Assembly (NCBI GenBank): GCA_963575715.1
Contig: CAUYTW010000341.1
Span: 1 to 53,101, forward strand
DNA: 53,101 nucleotides
Reading direction: 5' to 3'
From: Gammaproteobacteria bacterium
GTDB lineage: Bacteria; Pseudomonadota; Gammaproteobacteria; CAIRSR01
The translations under genes and the position numbers were made by a program. Positions 18,373 through 28,362 of this stretch are shown in pieces. Under the pieces are notes generated by a model. That model was not told the DNA's origin, made no database searches, and was given only the letters and a program-made list of their open reading frames with translations. Numbering within the stretch: position 1 is the stretch's first letter; every line of letters begins with the position of its first letter.

Positions 18373-19485
18373 TTGATTGAAAGCGAGAAAATTTTGATTC
18401 AAGTCAAAACGAACCTCAACAGTATTCATGCGTACACTACTCCCTGGGCCGGCCTTGATCGCAGCCAGTATCTGCGATTGGATCTGAATGAAAGCACTCA
18501 ACCGATACCTGATCAGGCTATCGCGCGAATGATGAAATTCATTTCACAGGTAGGAGTGCAATGTTATCCTGAATATCAAGGATTTATTAAAAAGTTATCT
18601 TCTTACTGTGGTGTTGCGGAAAATTGGCTATTGGCAACCAATGGTTCCGATCAGGGAATTGATATTGTTCTTCGTGCTTTTCTTTCTCCGGGCGATGAAA
18701 TGGTTATTGCCCGACCTGAATTTGCCATGTTTGGCAATATCGCCCAGTTGCTCGAAGCCAGAATCGCCGGAGTACCGTATACGACGGAATTTTTGTTTCC
18801 TTATGAAAAATTTCACGAAGGGATTTCTCAGGCTACTCGTCTTATTGTGATAATCAATCCAAACAATCCTACCGGAACCATAGTTTCCCTAGAATATATT
18901 GAATGGTTATTACAGCGATTTCCAAATTTGCCAATTTTGGTGGATGAAGCGTATTACGAATATACCGGAAGCACAGCCATGGAGTTTATGCGACGCCACG
19001 ATAATTTAATCATCTTGCGGACCTTTTCCAAGGCATTTGCTATGGCAGGGCTAAGACTTGGCTATGTAATGGCGAGACCAGAATTAATAACTCATTTTGA
19101 AAAAATTCGAGGACCATTCGCGGTCAATAGTCTTGCCGTGGAAGCCGCGACCGTGCAAATAGAGTATCTGGAAAAGATGCGTGCGCATGTTGATGAGATT
19201 ATGAAAATCGCAAAACCCTTTACTAAAAAATTTCTCGCAGCACATAATATTAAATTTTTCGATGGGGCGGCAAATTTTCTTCTGATAACCATGCCAAATA
19301 TCAATGATATGGTAGAGCATCTTAAATCAAATAGGATTCTGGTACGTCCATTGCACGGTACTGGATTAGATGGTTTGATTCGGATGGGTATCGGGACGTT
19401 GGACGAGATGCGTTTGGTGGAAAAAGCAATTGCATCTTTCCATAACTCAACTTTAAAATTTTGTAAAAATTCTTTGGGATGTTGA
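18373..19485 (+). CDS. HisC-like PLP-dependent aminotransferase
   Basis: 370 residues, aminotransferase class I/II, closest in pattern to histidinol-phosphate aminotransferase. Visible are LRLDLNEST, CYPEYQGF (as in HisC YPD), ATNGSDQGIDIVLRAF, IINPNNPTGT, VDEAYYEY, RTFSKAFAMAGLRLGY with the Schiff-base lysine, and the C-terminal RPLHGTGLDGLIRMGIGT with its carboxylate-binding Arg. The frame starts with TTG at 18373; no ATG occurs before residue ~53, so the exact start is uncertain and TTG at 18394 is an alternative. It lies 29 bases after the HAD-IGPD fusion. Together they mimic the hisB-hisC order, suggesting a parallel pathway that makes and aminates an imidazole- or phosphate-containing intermediate. 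Confidence 0.8.
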   Translation: MIESEKILIQVKTNLNSIHAYTTPWAGLDRSQYLRLDLNESTQPIPDQAIARMMKFISQVGVQCYPEYQGFIKKLSSYCGVAENWLLATNGSDQGIDIVLRAFLSPGDEMVIARPEFAMFGNIAQLLEARIAGVPYTTEFLFPYEKFHEGISQATRLIVIINPNNPTGTIVSLEYIEWLLQRFPNLPILVDEAYYEYTGSTAMEFMRRHDNLIILRTFSKAFAMAGLRLGYVMARPELITHFEKIRGPFAVNSLAVEAATVQIEYLEKMRAHVDEIMKIAKPFTKKFLAAHNIKFFDGAANFLLITMPNINDMVEHLKSNRILVRPLHGTGLDGLIRMGIGTLDEMRLVEKAIASFHNSTLKFCKNSLGC

Positions 19486-19522
19486 TGGATGTGTGAGGCC
19501 ACGCATTCGTGGTATAAAAAAC

Positions 19523-19562
19523 GCGCATGATTGTAATTTCATGAATAATGCGCTTATTTTCT
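19523..19562 (+). terminator. Probable terminator after the HisC-like gene
   Basis: GCGCAT/ATGCGC arms around an AT-rich loop, followed by TTATTTTCT, about 40 bases past the aminotransferase stop and before the DUF4389 gene. The long loop makes it a weak candidate. Confidence 0.4.
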
Positions 19563-19578
19563 GAATTGATGAATTAAC

Positions 19579-19917
19579 ATGTTGACAGAAAATCTCAAAA
19601 ACCGTATTACTGATCCTTACATGACTCGCCGTGCGGCGTATATGTTGGTATTCATTGTATTATTCACCGTAATCGCGGATACCCTTCTCCCGGCCATCAT
19701 GTTGGTGCAAATGATCCACCTACTAATTACCGGTCGGCGCAACCGCCAATTAGTGTGGATCGGGAAGATCCTCACCGACTATACTTGTGCAGTGTTACAT
19801 TACCTCACTTTTGCTAGCGAGGATAAACCTTTCCCCTTTGGGGAATGGCCGAGCAGTTTTGGAAAATTTGGCCGTCGGACGTCTGGCGAGCGTCCTGCGG
19901 GGGAAGCGTCTGAATAA
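19579..19917 (+). CDS. DUF4389 membrane protein
   Basis: 112 residues with two hydrophobic segments (AAYMLVFIVLFTVIADTLLPAIMLVQMIHLL). The DUF4389 pattern follows: LLITGRRNRQLVWIGKILTDYTCAVLHYLTF, then SEDKPFPFGEWP. The C-terminal ~25 residues are a Gly/Ser/Glu-rich tail. The function of this family is unknown, although members are frequent near chemotaxis and cell-envelope genes in gammaproteobacteria. It lies 61 bases before cheV on the same strand. Confidence 0.75.
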   Translation: MLTENLKNRITDPYMTRRAAYMLVFIVLFTVIADTLLPAIMLVQMIHLLITGRRNRQLVWIGKILTDYTCAVLHYLTFASEDKPFPFGEWPSSFGKFGRRTSGERPAGEASE

Positions 19918-19978
19918 TTTGTTTCCATCAACTTTAAGCATGATATACCCGCAGTGTATAAAAATTTAGGGGATAATA

Positions 19979-20905
19979 ATGGCTAGCGTGTTGGATGGGG
20001 TCAATCAACGAACTCAGCTGGTAGGATACAACCGACTAGAGTTACTATTATTTCGCTTGGGGGGAAAGCAACGGTTTGGAATCAATGTTTTCAAGGTACG
20101 CGAGGTAATTCAATGTCCATTACTTACGCGCCTGCCTGGATCACATTCTGTGGTGCGTGGTATCGCCAACATCCGTGGACGTACCATCCCGGTGGTAGAT
20201 TTGGGGGTAGCGGTGGGAAAGCAGCCCTTAGCGAATATTAATTCTTGTTACGTAATCATCACCGAGTACAACCGTATCACTCAAGGTTTTCTAGTGAGTG
20301 AAGTTGATCGCATCGTGAATATGAATTGGGAAGAGATTCATCCACCACCCAAAGGTTCAGGACGTGGAACTTCCTATCTTACCGCCGTCACTCAAGTTGA
20401 TAAGGAATTAGTAGAAATTATCGACGTGGAAAAAGTGTTGGCCGAGGTCACACACCCCAATGAAGAAGTGTCTCAATCTATTGCATCTGAGTGTGCCATT
20501 ACACCCAAAGCCATGTGTGAAGTATTGGTGGTTGATGATTCATCGGTGGCCCGCCGGCAAATTCAACGCACATTAGAGCAGGTGGGAGTTACGCCTTTGA
20601 TGGCATGTAATGGGCGCGAGGCGTTAAATATGTTGCGTGACCTAGCTGTCGATGGCAAGCAATCGATAAAGGAACGGATAGCGATAGTGATTTCCGATAT
20701 TGAAATGCCGGAGATGGATGGTTATACCCTAACCACTGAAATCCGTCGTGATCCTGCCCTTAAGGATCTTTATGTATTGCTTCATACTTCATTGAGTGGA
20801 GTTTTTAATCAATCCATGGTTAAAAAAGTTGGAGCAGATCATTTTATTGCGAAATTTTCACCCGATGAATTAGCGAAGGCGGTATTGGATCGCGTTAAGG
20901 GATAA
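19979..20905 (+). CDS. cheV: Chemotaxis coupling protein CheV (CheW + receiver)
   Basis: 308 residues. Residues ~20-160 are a CheW domain (LLLFRLGGKQRFGINVFKVREVI, VVRGIANIRGRTIPVVDL). Residues ~180-305 are a receiver with VLVVDDSSVARRQI, the phospho-Asp in VISDIEMPEMDGY, a Thr/Ser pair in LLHTSLSG and the conserved Lys in FIAKFSPDEL. CheV couples receptors to CheA and adapts through phosphorylation. The ATG at 19979 has GGGGATAATA before it. The stop is one base from the GTG of cheR, so the two are translationally coupled. Confidence 0.93.
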   Translation: MASVLDGVNQRTQLVGYNRLELLLFRLGGKQRFGINVFKVREVIQCPLLTRLPGSHSVVRGIANIRGRTIPVVDLGVAVGKQPLANINSCYVIITEYNRITQGFLVSEVDRIVNMNWEEIHPPPKGSGRGTSYLTAVTQVDKELVEIIDVEKVLAEVTHPNEEVSQSIASECAITPKAMCEVLVVDDSSVARRQIQRTLEQVGVTPLMACNGREALNMLRDLAVDGKQSIKERIAIVISDIEMPEMDGYTLTTEIRRDPALKDLYVLLHTSLSGVFNQSMVKKVGADHFIAKFSPDELAKAVLDRVKG

Positions 20906-20906
20906 C

Positions 20907-21776
20907 GTGCTATATCCAATTACTGAAGAAGAATACCGTAATTTTCGCGGTTTCCTGGAGGAAGCGACGGGAATTCTGCTCGGCGATAATAAGCACTATT
21001 TAGTGGCGAGTCGTTTGCACCGATTGCTCGAAGAACAGAGATTATCCAATATCGGAGAATTGCTGGTTCGTCTGCATCGAGAAAGACATGGAGAACTTCG
21101 TGGTCGAATCATTGAAGCGATGACGACTAATGAAACGCTCTGGTTTCGGGATATTCATCCTTACGAAATCCTGAAAAATCTTATTCTTCCTGAATTAGCA
21201 AACATAGGGAATCGCCGGGTTACGGTATGGTCTTCAGCCTGTTCCTCAGGCCAGGAGCCTTATTCTATTAGCATAGTAGCAGAAGAATTTTTGTCTAGGC
21301 GTTCTGGCGCTTTATCTGGAGGAGTTTCCATCCTTGCGACTGACATTTCAACGCGAGTGCTTAATGAGGCGCGCAATGCCATTTACGATCCTACTAGTAT
21401 TACGCGAGGTCTTTCTGAGGAACGACGCAAGCGTTTCATGATTCCGATCACAACAAAGACGGGTCAGGCATGGGAAGTTCGTCCTGAGATACGTGCGCGA
21501 GTAACCTTTCGTGAATTTAATCTCACCGAGCCGTTACTGGGAATAGGGCGCTTTGACATAATTTTTTGTCGTAATGTGCTTATTTATTTTTCTTCCGAGT
21601 TCAAACGTACTCTGCTTTCCCGATTTACCGGAGTATTGAATCCTGGGGGGTGGCTAGTACTTGGCGCTTCGGAATCCATTGCGGGCATTTCAGAAAATTT
21701 CGAAATGATTCGAGCTGAACGTAGTGTGGTCTATCGGCATATTGTTCCGCGCTCTACGACTTCGCTGCTCCGCTAG
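20907..21776 (+). CDS. cheR: Chemotaxis protein methyltransferase CheR
   Basis: 289 residues. Uses S-adenosylmethionine to methylate receptor glutamates. The N-terminal helical domain (~1-85) contains RGRIIEAMTTNETLWFRD, and the Rossmann domain has VTVWSSACSSGQEPYSI (SAM loop), ILATDIS, FDIIFCRNVLIYF and a final LVLGASESI. The start is GTG at 20907, one base after the cheV stop; no better ATG exists. No cheB or cheD is seen in the window. The 3' end is followed by a palindromic element in the plus orientation and then the convergent hybrid kinase. Confidence 0.93.
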   Translation: MLYPITEEEYRNFRGFLEEATGILLGDNKHYLVASRLHRLLEEQRLSNIGELLVRLHRERHGELRGRIIEAMTTNETLWFRDIHPYEILKNLILPELANIGNRRVTVWSSACSSGQEPYSISIVAEEFLSRRSGALSGGVSILATDISTRVLNEARNAIYDPTSITRGLSEERRKRFMIPITTKTGQAWEVRPEIRARVTFREFNLTEPLLGIGRFDIIFCRNVLIYFSSEFKRTLLSRFTGVLNPGGWLVLGASESIAGISENFEMIRAERSVVYRHIVPRSTTSLLR

Positions 21777-21779
21777 GTA

Positions 21780-21888
21780 AGGCTGACAGCCGGGAAAGAC
21801 CGGCAATTTTACTTCAACGGCAAGAAAAAACAGGATGCGGCGCTTCCTCCACCATGGCTAAAGCCAGCGGTTTCCGCGCCGAATTTGG
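21780..21888 (+). repeat. Type II palindromic element with omega-like hairpin (plus orientation, no real gene after it)
   Basis: Starts with the conserved hairpin GCCGGGAAAGACCGGC (~21788-21803), then a linker, then CGGCGCTTCCTC, an inner hairpin CCATGGCTAAAGCCAGCGG, and TTTCCGCGCCGAATTTGG running into ATG at 21889. The reading frame from this ATG has only 25 codons and overlaps the antisense end of the hybrid kinase, so the ATG seems to belong to the element rather than to a gene. It is the only plus-oriented copy. Confidence 0.75.
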
Positions 21889-21933
21889 ATGAATGCCAAT
21901 CTCTTTTGCGCAATTCTGGTGACACGTCTGCCA

Positions 21934-24681
21934 TCATTTTTGCATGCCACCCAGTGCCGTCAGTAGGCCAATAAGCACGTTCGGATCCACCGGTTTAACC
22001 AGGTGGTAGTCAAAACCCGCTTCACGGGAACGGGTCTGCGCTTCTTCATGACCATAACCGGTCACTGCGACCAGGTACAGTTCGTCTCCGCCCGGCAGAG
22101 CGCGTAACCGTTGCGCTGTGACATACCCATCCATGCCCGGTAAACCAATGTCGAGCAGCACTATTTGAGGCTGAAAAAGCGGTGCCTGTTCCAGAGCTTC
22201 CTCGCCAGTGTGGGCAACACGCACTTCATGGCCTTCCATCGTCAACCAGAGAACGGTTGTTTCGGCGACCGTAACATCATCTTCTACTACCAAGATCCGT
22301 AATCCGCCGCTTGATTGATTTTGTGTTTTGCCTGCGGTTGTTGTGTTTGGCGTCGGCGAATCCGACAGTGGTAATTGGACGGTAAAGGTTGATCCTTGGC
22401 CAGGTCCAGGGCTATGAGCTTTGACCTGCCCGCCGTGGAGCTTCACCATTTGTCGCACCAGGGTTAGCCCAATGCCAAGTCCACCTTGAGAGCGATCTAG
22501 GCTGCGCTCTCCTTGTTGAAACAGGTCGAACACTCGGGGCAACAACTCTGACGGAATACCCATACCGTTATCGTGGATCGAAATCACGAGTTCTCGCCGA
22601 ACAACCATCGCCGTCAGTTCGATCTCTCCCCCTTCCTTGGTGTACTTGGCCGCGTTATCCAGCAAATTCTGCAATACCTGTGACAGGCGCACCGCATCAC
22701 CTTCAAAAGTGACCGGATAAGTAGGTAGGCGTACCGTAAGCCGGTGCTTACGCGCCTCGATGACAAGCCTGGCTGATTCCTGTGCCTGTTGCACAAGTGA
22801 GGTGAGTTCGATGCGCTCCTTTCTGAGCGTGATTTTGCCGCGGACAATGCGCGAAATGTCCAATAAATCGTCCACCAGGCGGGCCAGATGTCGCACCTGG
22901 CGATCGATAACCTCGCGTACCCATTTGAGTTTGGGATCGGGGAGATCGATCAAGCTCATGATGTGAACCGCGTTGCGGATAGGCGCGAGTGGATTGCGCA
23001 ACTCGTGGGCGAGCATTGCCAGAAATTCATCCTTGCGACGGTCGGCGGTACGTAATGCTTCCTCGGCTTGACGGCGTGCATCGACATCGGTGGAGGTACC
23101 GTACCATTTGATCACCTGACCTGAGGCGTCACGGACGGGTACGGCACGGGTTAAATACCAGCGGAAGGAGCCGTCGGAACGTTGGACGCGGTGCTCGATC
23201 TCGTAGGGAGTCCCACTCTGCACCGAGTGCCGCCAAGCCTCGGTGGTCCGCCAGCGGTCGTCTGGATGCAAGATCGGACGCCAGGGAATGACCGCGTGCG
23301 GGTGGGGGTCGGAAAATTCCTCGTGACGACGATTGTAATAGTCCACCATGCCTTCGTTATTGGCCGTCCAGACCAGTTGGGGCATAGCTTCTGCGAGCTC
23401 GCGCCAACAACGCTCACTGTCCATTAGTGCTTCTTCGACCCGTTTGCGTTCAGTGATATCAAGGTTAAGACCAGATAGCCGCAACGGGGATCCATCCGGT
23501 GCACGCTCAATGCGCCCGATGCCCAGCAACCAGCGCATACCGTAACGCGGATGCAAAACGCGGTACTCGGCGCGATATTCCGGGGCGCGACGTTCAAAGA
23601 TGGGACGAATATGCAGCCCGGTACGCTGTTCGGGAACCCGCTGATCGAGGGCAGTATGAATCGCACGCTCCACGACTGAACGATCATCCGGCAGTAGGCA
23701 ATTTTTCCACTCGCTATAGTTTGGAGCACCCTCTGCGGGATTCAGGCCATAGAGGTCGAAATTCTCCAGCGACCATACCGATGCGCCGGTATGCAAATCC
23801 CATGACCAAACCCCGGCCTTCGCGCCGTGCAGCGCCAGCCGGAGTCGCTCTTCATTTTCGCGCAGCCGCTGCTCCATCGCTTTGCGTTCGGAGATATCCC
23901 AGCAAAGCGCCATGATTCGTCCCATCTCAATATCCGTCCAGGTGGCGTGAATATCAATATTGAAAATGGTCCCATCTCGGCGTCGATGGATGCTCTCGAA
24001 TTGGTTGTTGCCCTGCTCACGGATGAGCCGAACCCGAGATTGAAGCGAGATGGAATCTTCCTGCGTTACCTCCAAATCCTCAATGCCCATCAGCAATAAT
24101 TCATCGCGGCTGTAGCCAGTCATCTGGCAGTAGATATCATTGACTTCCTTGATTCGTCCTTCCGTGTCAGTCATCCAGAATCCAGAGTCCAGCGTTTCCA
24201 GAATGATGAAGGAATATTCCTTACCTTGCTTCCTTTCCAGGTTCTGAGGAACTGATTGATTTTTTTGCGGCGGTAGAACGACGGCTACCGGTGGCAGTAC
24301 CTCTACCAGGGTGCCGATGATGCGGACTATCTGTCCGATGGCATCAAAAAATGCGTAGCCTCGCTCCTCTAGTAATGCGGTACCTGCTGGACGCCCGATG
24401 GTGAAACGGATGGCATAAGTCGGAGCCACCGGGGTAAGACTGCAACGCATGTGGATCAAACGCTCGCGGTCAGATGGTTGGACACGATTAAGAAGCGCAT
24501 GACCAGTATTCGGCATGGCCTCCAGGGTACAACCAAAAAACGCGGCAACCCCGGGAGAGTAGTGCAATCCATCGGTAATGCAATTCCATTCAAAAAATTC
24601 CTGAGTAGCCAAAAATTCTTGCCATGTAGCATCCGGCGTATCAACGCTTACGCAGGCATGGCGCTGGCAAATGGTCGTCAT
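21934..24681 (-). CDS. Multi-PAS hybrid sensor histidine kinase
   Basis: 915 residues, no membrane segment, so probably cytoplasmic. Four PAS-like regions can be traced (~20-125 weak; ~155-275 with DSGFWMTDTEGRIKEVNDIY; ~278-405 with GAKAGVWSWDLHTG; ~410-535 with MPQLVWTANNEGMVDYYN). A HisKA domain follows with the phospho-His in MLAHELRNPLAPIRNAV. The HATPase domain has NLLDNAAKYT (N box), DNGMGIP and GGLGIGLTLV. A C-terminal receiver has VVEDD, LLDIGLPGMDGY and YHLVKPVD. The type II element directly upstream supplies the start context. It converges on cheV-cheR, and the signal is unknown. Confidence 0.9.
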   Translation of the reverse strand: MTTICQRHACVSVDTPDATWQEFLATQEFFEWNCITDGLHYSPGVAAFFGCTLEAMPNTGHALLNRVQPSDRERLIHMRCSLTPVAPTYAIRFTIGRPAGTALLEERGYAFFDAIGQIVRIIGTLVEVLPPVAVVLPPQKNQSVPQNLERKQGKEYSFIILETLDSGFWMTDTEGRIKEVNDIYCQMTGYSRDELLLMGIEDLEVTQEDSISLQSRVRLIREQGNNQFESIHRRRDGTIFNIDIHATWTDIEMGRIMALCWDISERKAMEQRLRENEERLRLALHGAKAGVWSWDLHTGASVWSLENFDLYGLNPAEGAPNYSEWKNCLLPDDRSVVERAIHTALDQRVPEQRTGLHIRPIFERRAPEYRAEYRVLHPRYGMRWLLGIGRIERAPDGSPLRLSGLNLDITERKRVEEALMDSERCWRELAEAMPQLVWTANNEGMVDYYNRRHEEFSDPHPHAVIPWRPILHPDDRWRTTEAWRHSVQSGTPYEIEHRVQRSDGSFRWYLTRAVPVRDASGQVIKWYGTSTDVDARRQAEEALRTADRRKDEFLAMLAHELRNPLAPIRNAVHIMSLIDLPDPKLKWVREVIDRQVRHLARLVDDLLDISRIVRGKITLRKERIELTSLVQQAQESARLVIEARKHRLTVRLPTYPVTFEGDAVRLSQVLQNLLDNAAKYTKEGGEIELTAMVVRRELVISIHDNGMGIPSELLPRVFDLFQQGERSLDRSQGGLGIGLTLVRQMVKLHGGQVKAHSPGPGQGSTFTVQLPLSDSPTPNTTTAGKTQNQSSGGLRILVVEDDVTVAETTVLWLTMEGHEVRVAHTGEEALEQAPLFQPQIVLLDIGLPGMDGYVTAQRLRALPGGDELYLVAVTGYGHEEAQTRSREAGFDYHLVKPVDPNVLIGLLTALGGMQK

Positions 24682-24737
24682 AAATGTTTACGTGGAAATC
24701 CCGCGATCCTGAAGGGTCGAGGTGAGGAAACGCTGCT
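24682..24737 (-). repeat. Type II start-codon-adjacent palindromic element (hybrid kinase)
   Basis: Minus strand: AGCAGCGTTTCCTCACC, an inner stem around GACCCTTCAGGATC, then GGATTTCCACGTAAACATTT and the ATG at 24681. Closely similar to the copies at 8876 and 28214. Confidence 0.75.
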
Positions 24738-24767
24738 TTGCTAGGTTCGATTACTAAATTTTAGTTA

Positions 24768-24890
24768 TCCAAATTATGCGCGGAAACACCCCACCTTATG
24801 GACGGGGCGAAGAGGTGCTGTCCTTTTATTTTTTTGAAATTAAATTTGAAGTTGCCGATCTTTCCCTGCGGTCGTCCTTTATAGACATCG
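24768..24890 (-). repeat. Type II palindromic element with omega-like hairpin (tandem neighbour, not at a start codon)
   Basis: Minus strand: GACCGCAGGGAAAGATCGGC (hairpin), an AT-rich linker, then AGCACCTCTTCGCCCCGTCC, a hairpin, and GGGTGTTTCCGCGCATAATT followed by TGGATAAC. The usual ATG is ATA here and no gene begins. The remaining bases of the 24738-24984 interval show nothing else. Confidence 0.7.
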
Positions 24891-24984
24891 TGACTAACGT
24901 CTTGCGCTCGTTTTGGTAAATTTAGTTTAATTCAATTCAACCATTAGCTTTAGCGGTGAATCATTTATCAAGCTGGACCCTCGA

Positions 24985-25257
24985 TTATTTTTCTACGACC
25001 AGAAAGAAACTTTCATTCTTTTTTATCATGCCCAGCTCCATGCGTGCGCGTTCTTCTACTGCGTCCATTCCTGATTTAAGATCGCGAACTTCTGCCTCCA
25101 TGGATTGATTACGCTCCAGCAATTTTTTGTTCTCTCCACTTTGATCCTTGATGGCTTGACGAAGGGCTGCTACTTCTTCCAAACTGCCGATGCCATGCCA
25201 CAATCGGTATTGAAGTCCAATAATCACCAAAATCAGTAACGCCACAAGCCATTTCAT
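24985..25257 (-). CDS. ftsB: Cell division protein FtsB
   Basis: 90 residues: short cytoplasmic N-terminus, one TM (residues 2-17, WLVALLILVIIGLQY), YRLWHGIGSLEEV and a coiled coil (~25-65), ending with ERARMELGMIKKNESFF, the conserved FtsB C-terminal motif. FtsB works in the FtsQLB divisome complex. It lies five bases downstream of eno, the usual eno-ftsB arrangement of gammaproteobacteria. The normal neighbour ispD is absent. Confidence 0.93.
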   Translation of the reverse strand: MKWLVALLILVIIGLQYRLWHGIGSLEEVAALRQAIKDQSGENKKLLERNQSMEAEVRDLKSGMDAVEERARMELGMIKKNESFFLVVEK

Positions 25258-25262
25258 GATTT

Positions 25263-27592
<2,330 letters not shown>

Positions 27593-27600
<8 letters not shown>

Positions 27601-28213
27601 GGTAGTTGCTATCGCCCTCCTCGGCGCGGGAGGGCACCATTGAGCGAATGCGTAGTATGGCAAAAACGGACATCAGCATCCGTCGCGCCACGCAATGCTT
27701 TTTTTGTTGTTCTTTTTCCAGCCAGGGCAAGACCGCCTCAATCAGCATGCGCAAACTGTCGGGATCTGCACCAGCAAAACGAATTTGATCCCTCGGTGGT
27801 GCATACGGCAGGTCAATAAGAATTCGGCCTCGTTCCGACCAGGGGAAACCTGCCGGATCGTTAGAACTAAGCCAATGGAGCCACGACTCGCCGGTAAGAC
27901 TTGCGCAGGCCGGACGCCCACAACGGGCCATGGCAATGCGCCGCAATAATTCCGCAAGCTGCGCTGTGATTTCCTTAGCTCCCAGCTGATGCACGCGCGT
28001 TCCTAATTCACGCAAACGATGACGCGCGTCGCTCCGCCAATCTCGATTCCAAATATGGATCCACCACGCAATCAGCAGGCCGCCAACCATTATCATTGCC
28101 ACGGCCACGAGTAACACCCACCATCCAGGAGCAAGTGGCCACCAAAAAACCGGATCCAAATCATGGATATCACGGAATTGATCGAGAACAGGATTATGCA
28201 GGGTAAGATTCAT
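27593..28213 (-). CDS. DUF4381 membrane protein of a MoxR-Bat-type cluster
   Basis: 206 residues with DIHDLDPVFWWPLAPGWWVLLVAVAMIMVGGLLIAWWI near the N-terminus (one TM at ~28-52), the DUF4381 hallmark, followed by a basic helical region and LPYAPPRD. These proteins accompany VWA/MoxR genes; the molecular role is unknown. The last eight bases overlap the VWA gene. The upstream MoxR and DUF58 genes usually found with it are missing: upstream there is only a type II element and flhA in the same direction. Confidence 0.8.
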
Positions 28214-28275
28214 AGATCTTTGGCGTGGAAACCCCTCGATCCCGAAGGGTCGAGGGGAGGAAACGCTGCCTTTTA
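28214..28275 (-). repeat. Type II start-codon-adjacent palindromic element (DUF4381 gene)
   Basis: Minus strand: GGCAGCGTTTCCTCCCC, a stem TCGACCCTTCGGGATCGA, then GGGGTTTCCACGCCAAAGATCT and the ATG at 28213. It differs at only a few positions from the copy at 8876. Confidence 0.8.
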
Positions 28276-28362
28276 TGGTTAAAGTAAAAATAAGGACGTG
28301 CGGTGAGTCAGTTCAAATAAATTGATAACATTGAAAAATAATGGTCATGGCGGTTTGACAGG

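Noticed and set aside
21889-21966. A 25-codon gene following the plus-oriented palindrome
   Set aside because: It is very short, antisense to the end of the hybrid kinase, and its ATG belongs to the element end.
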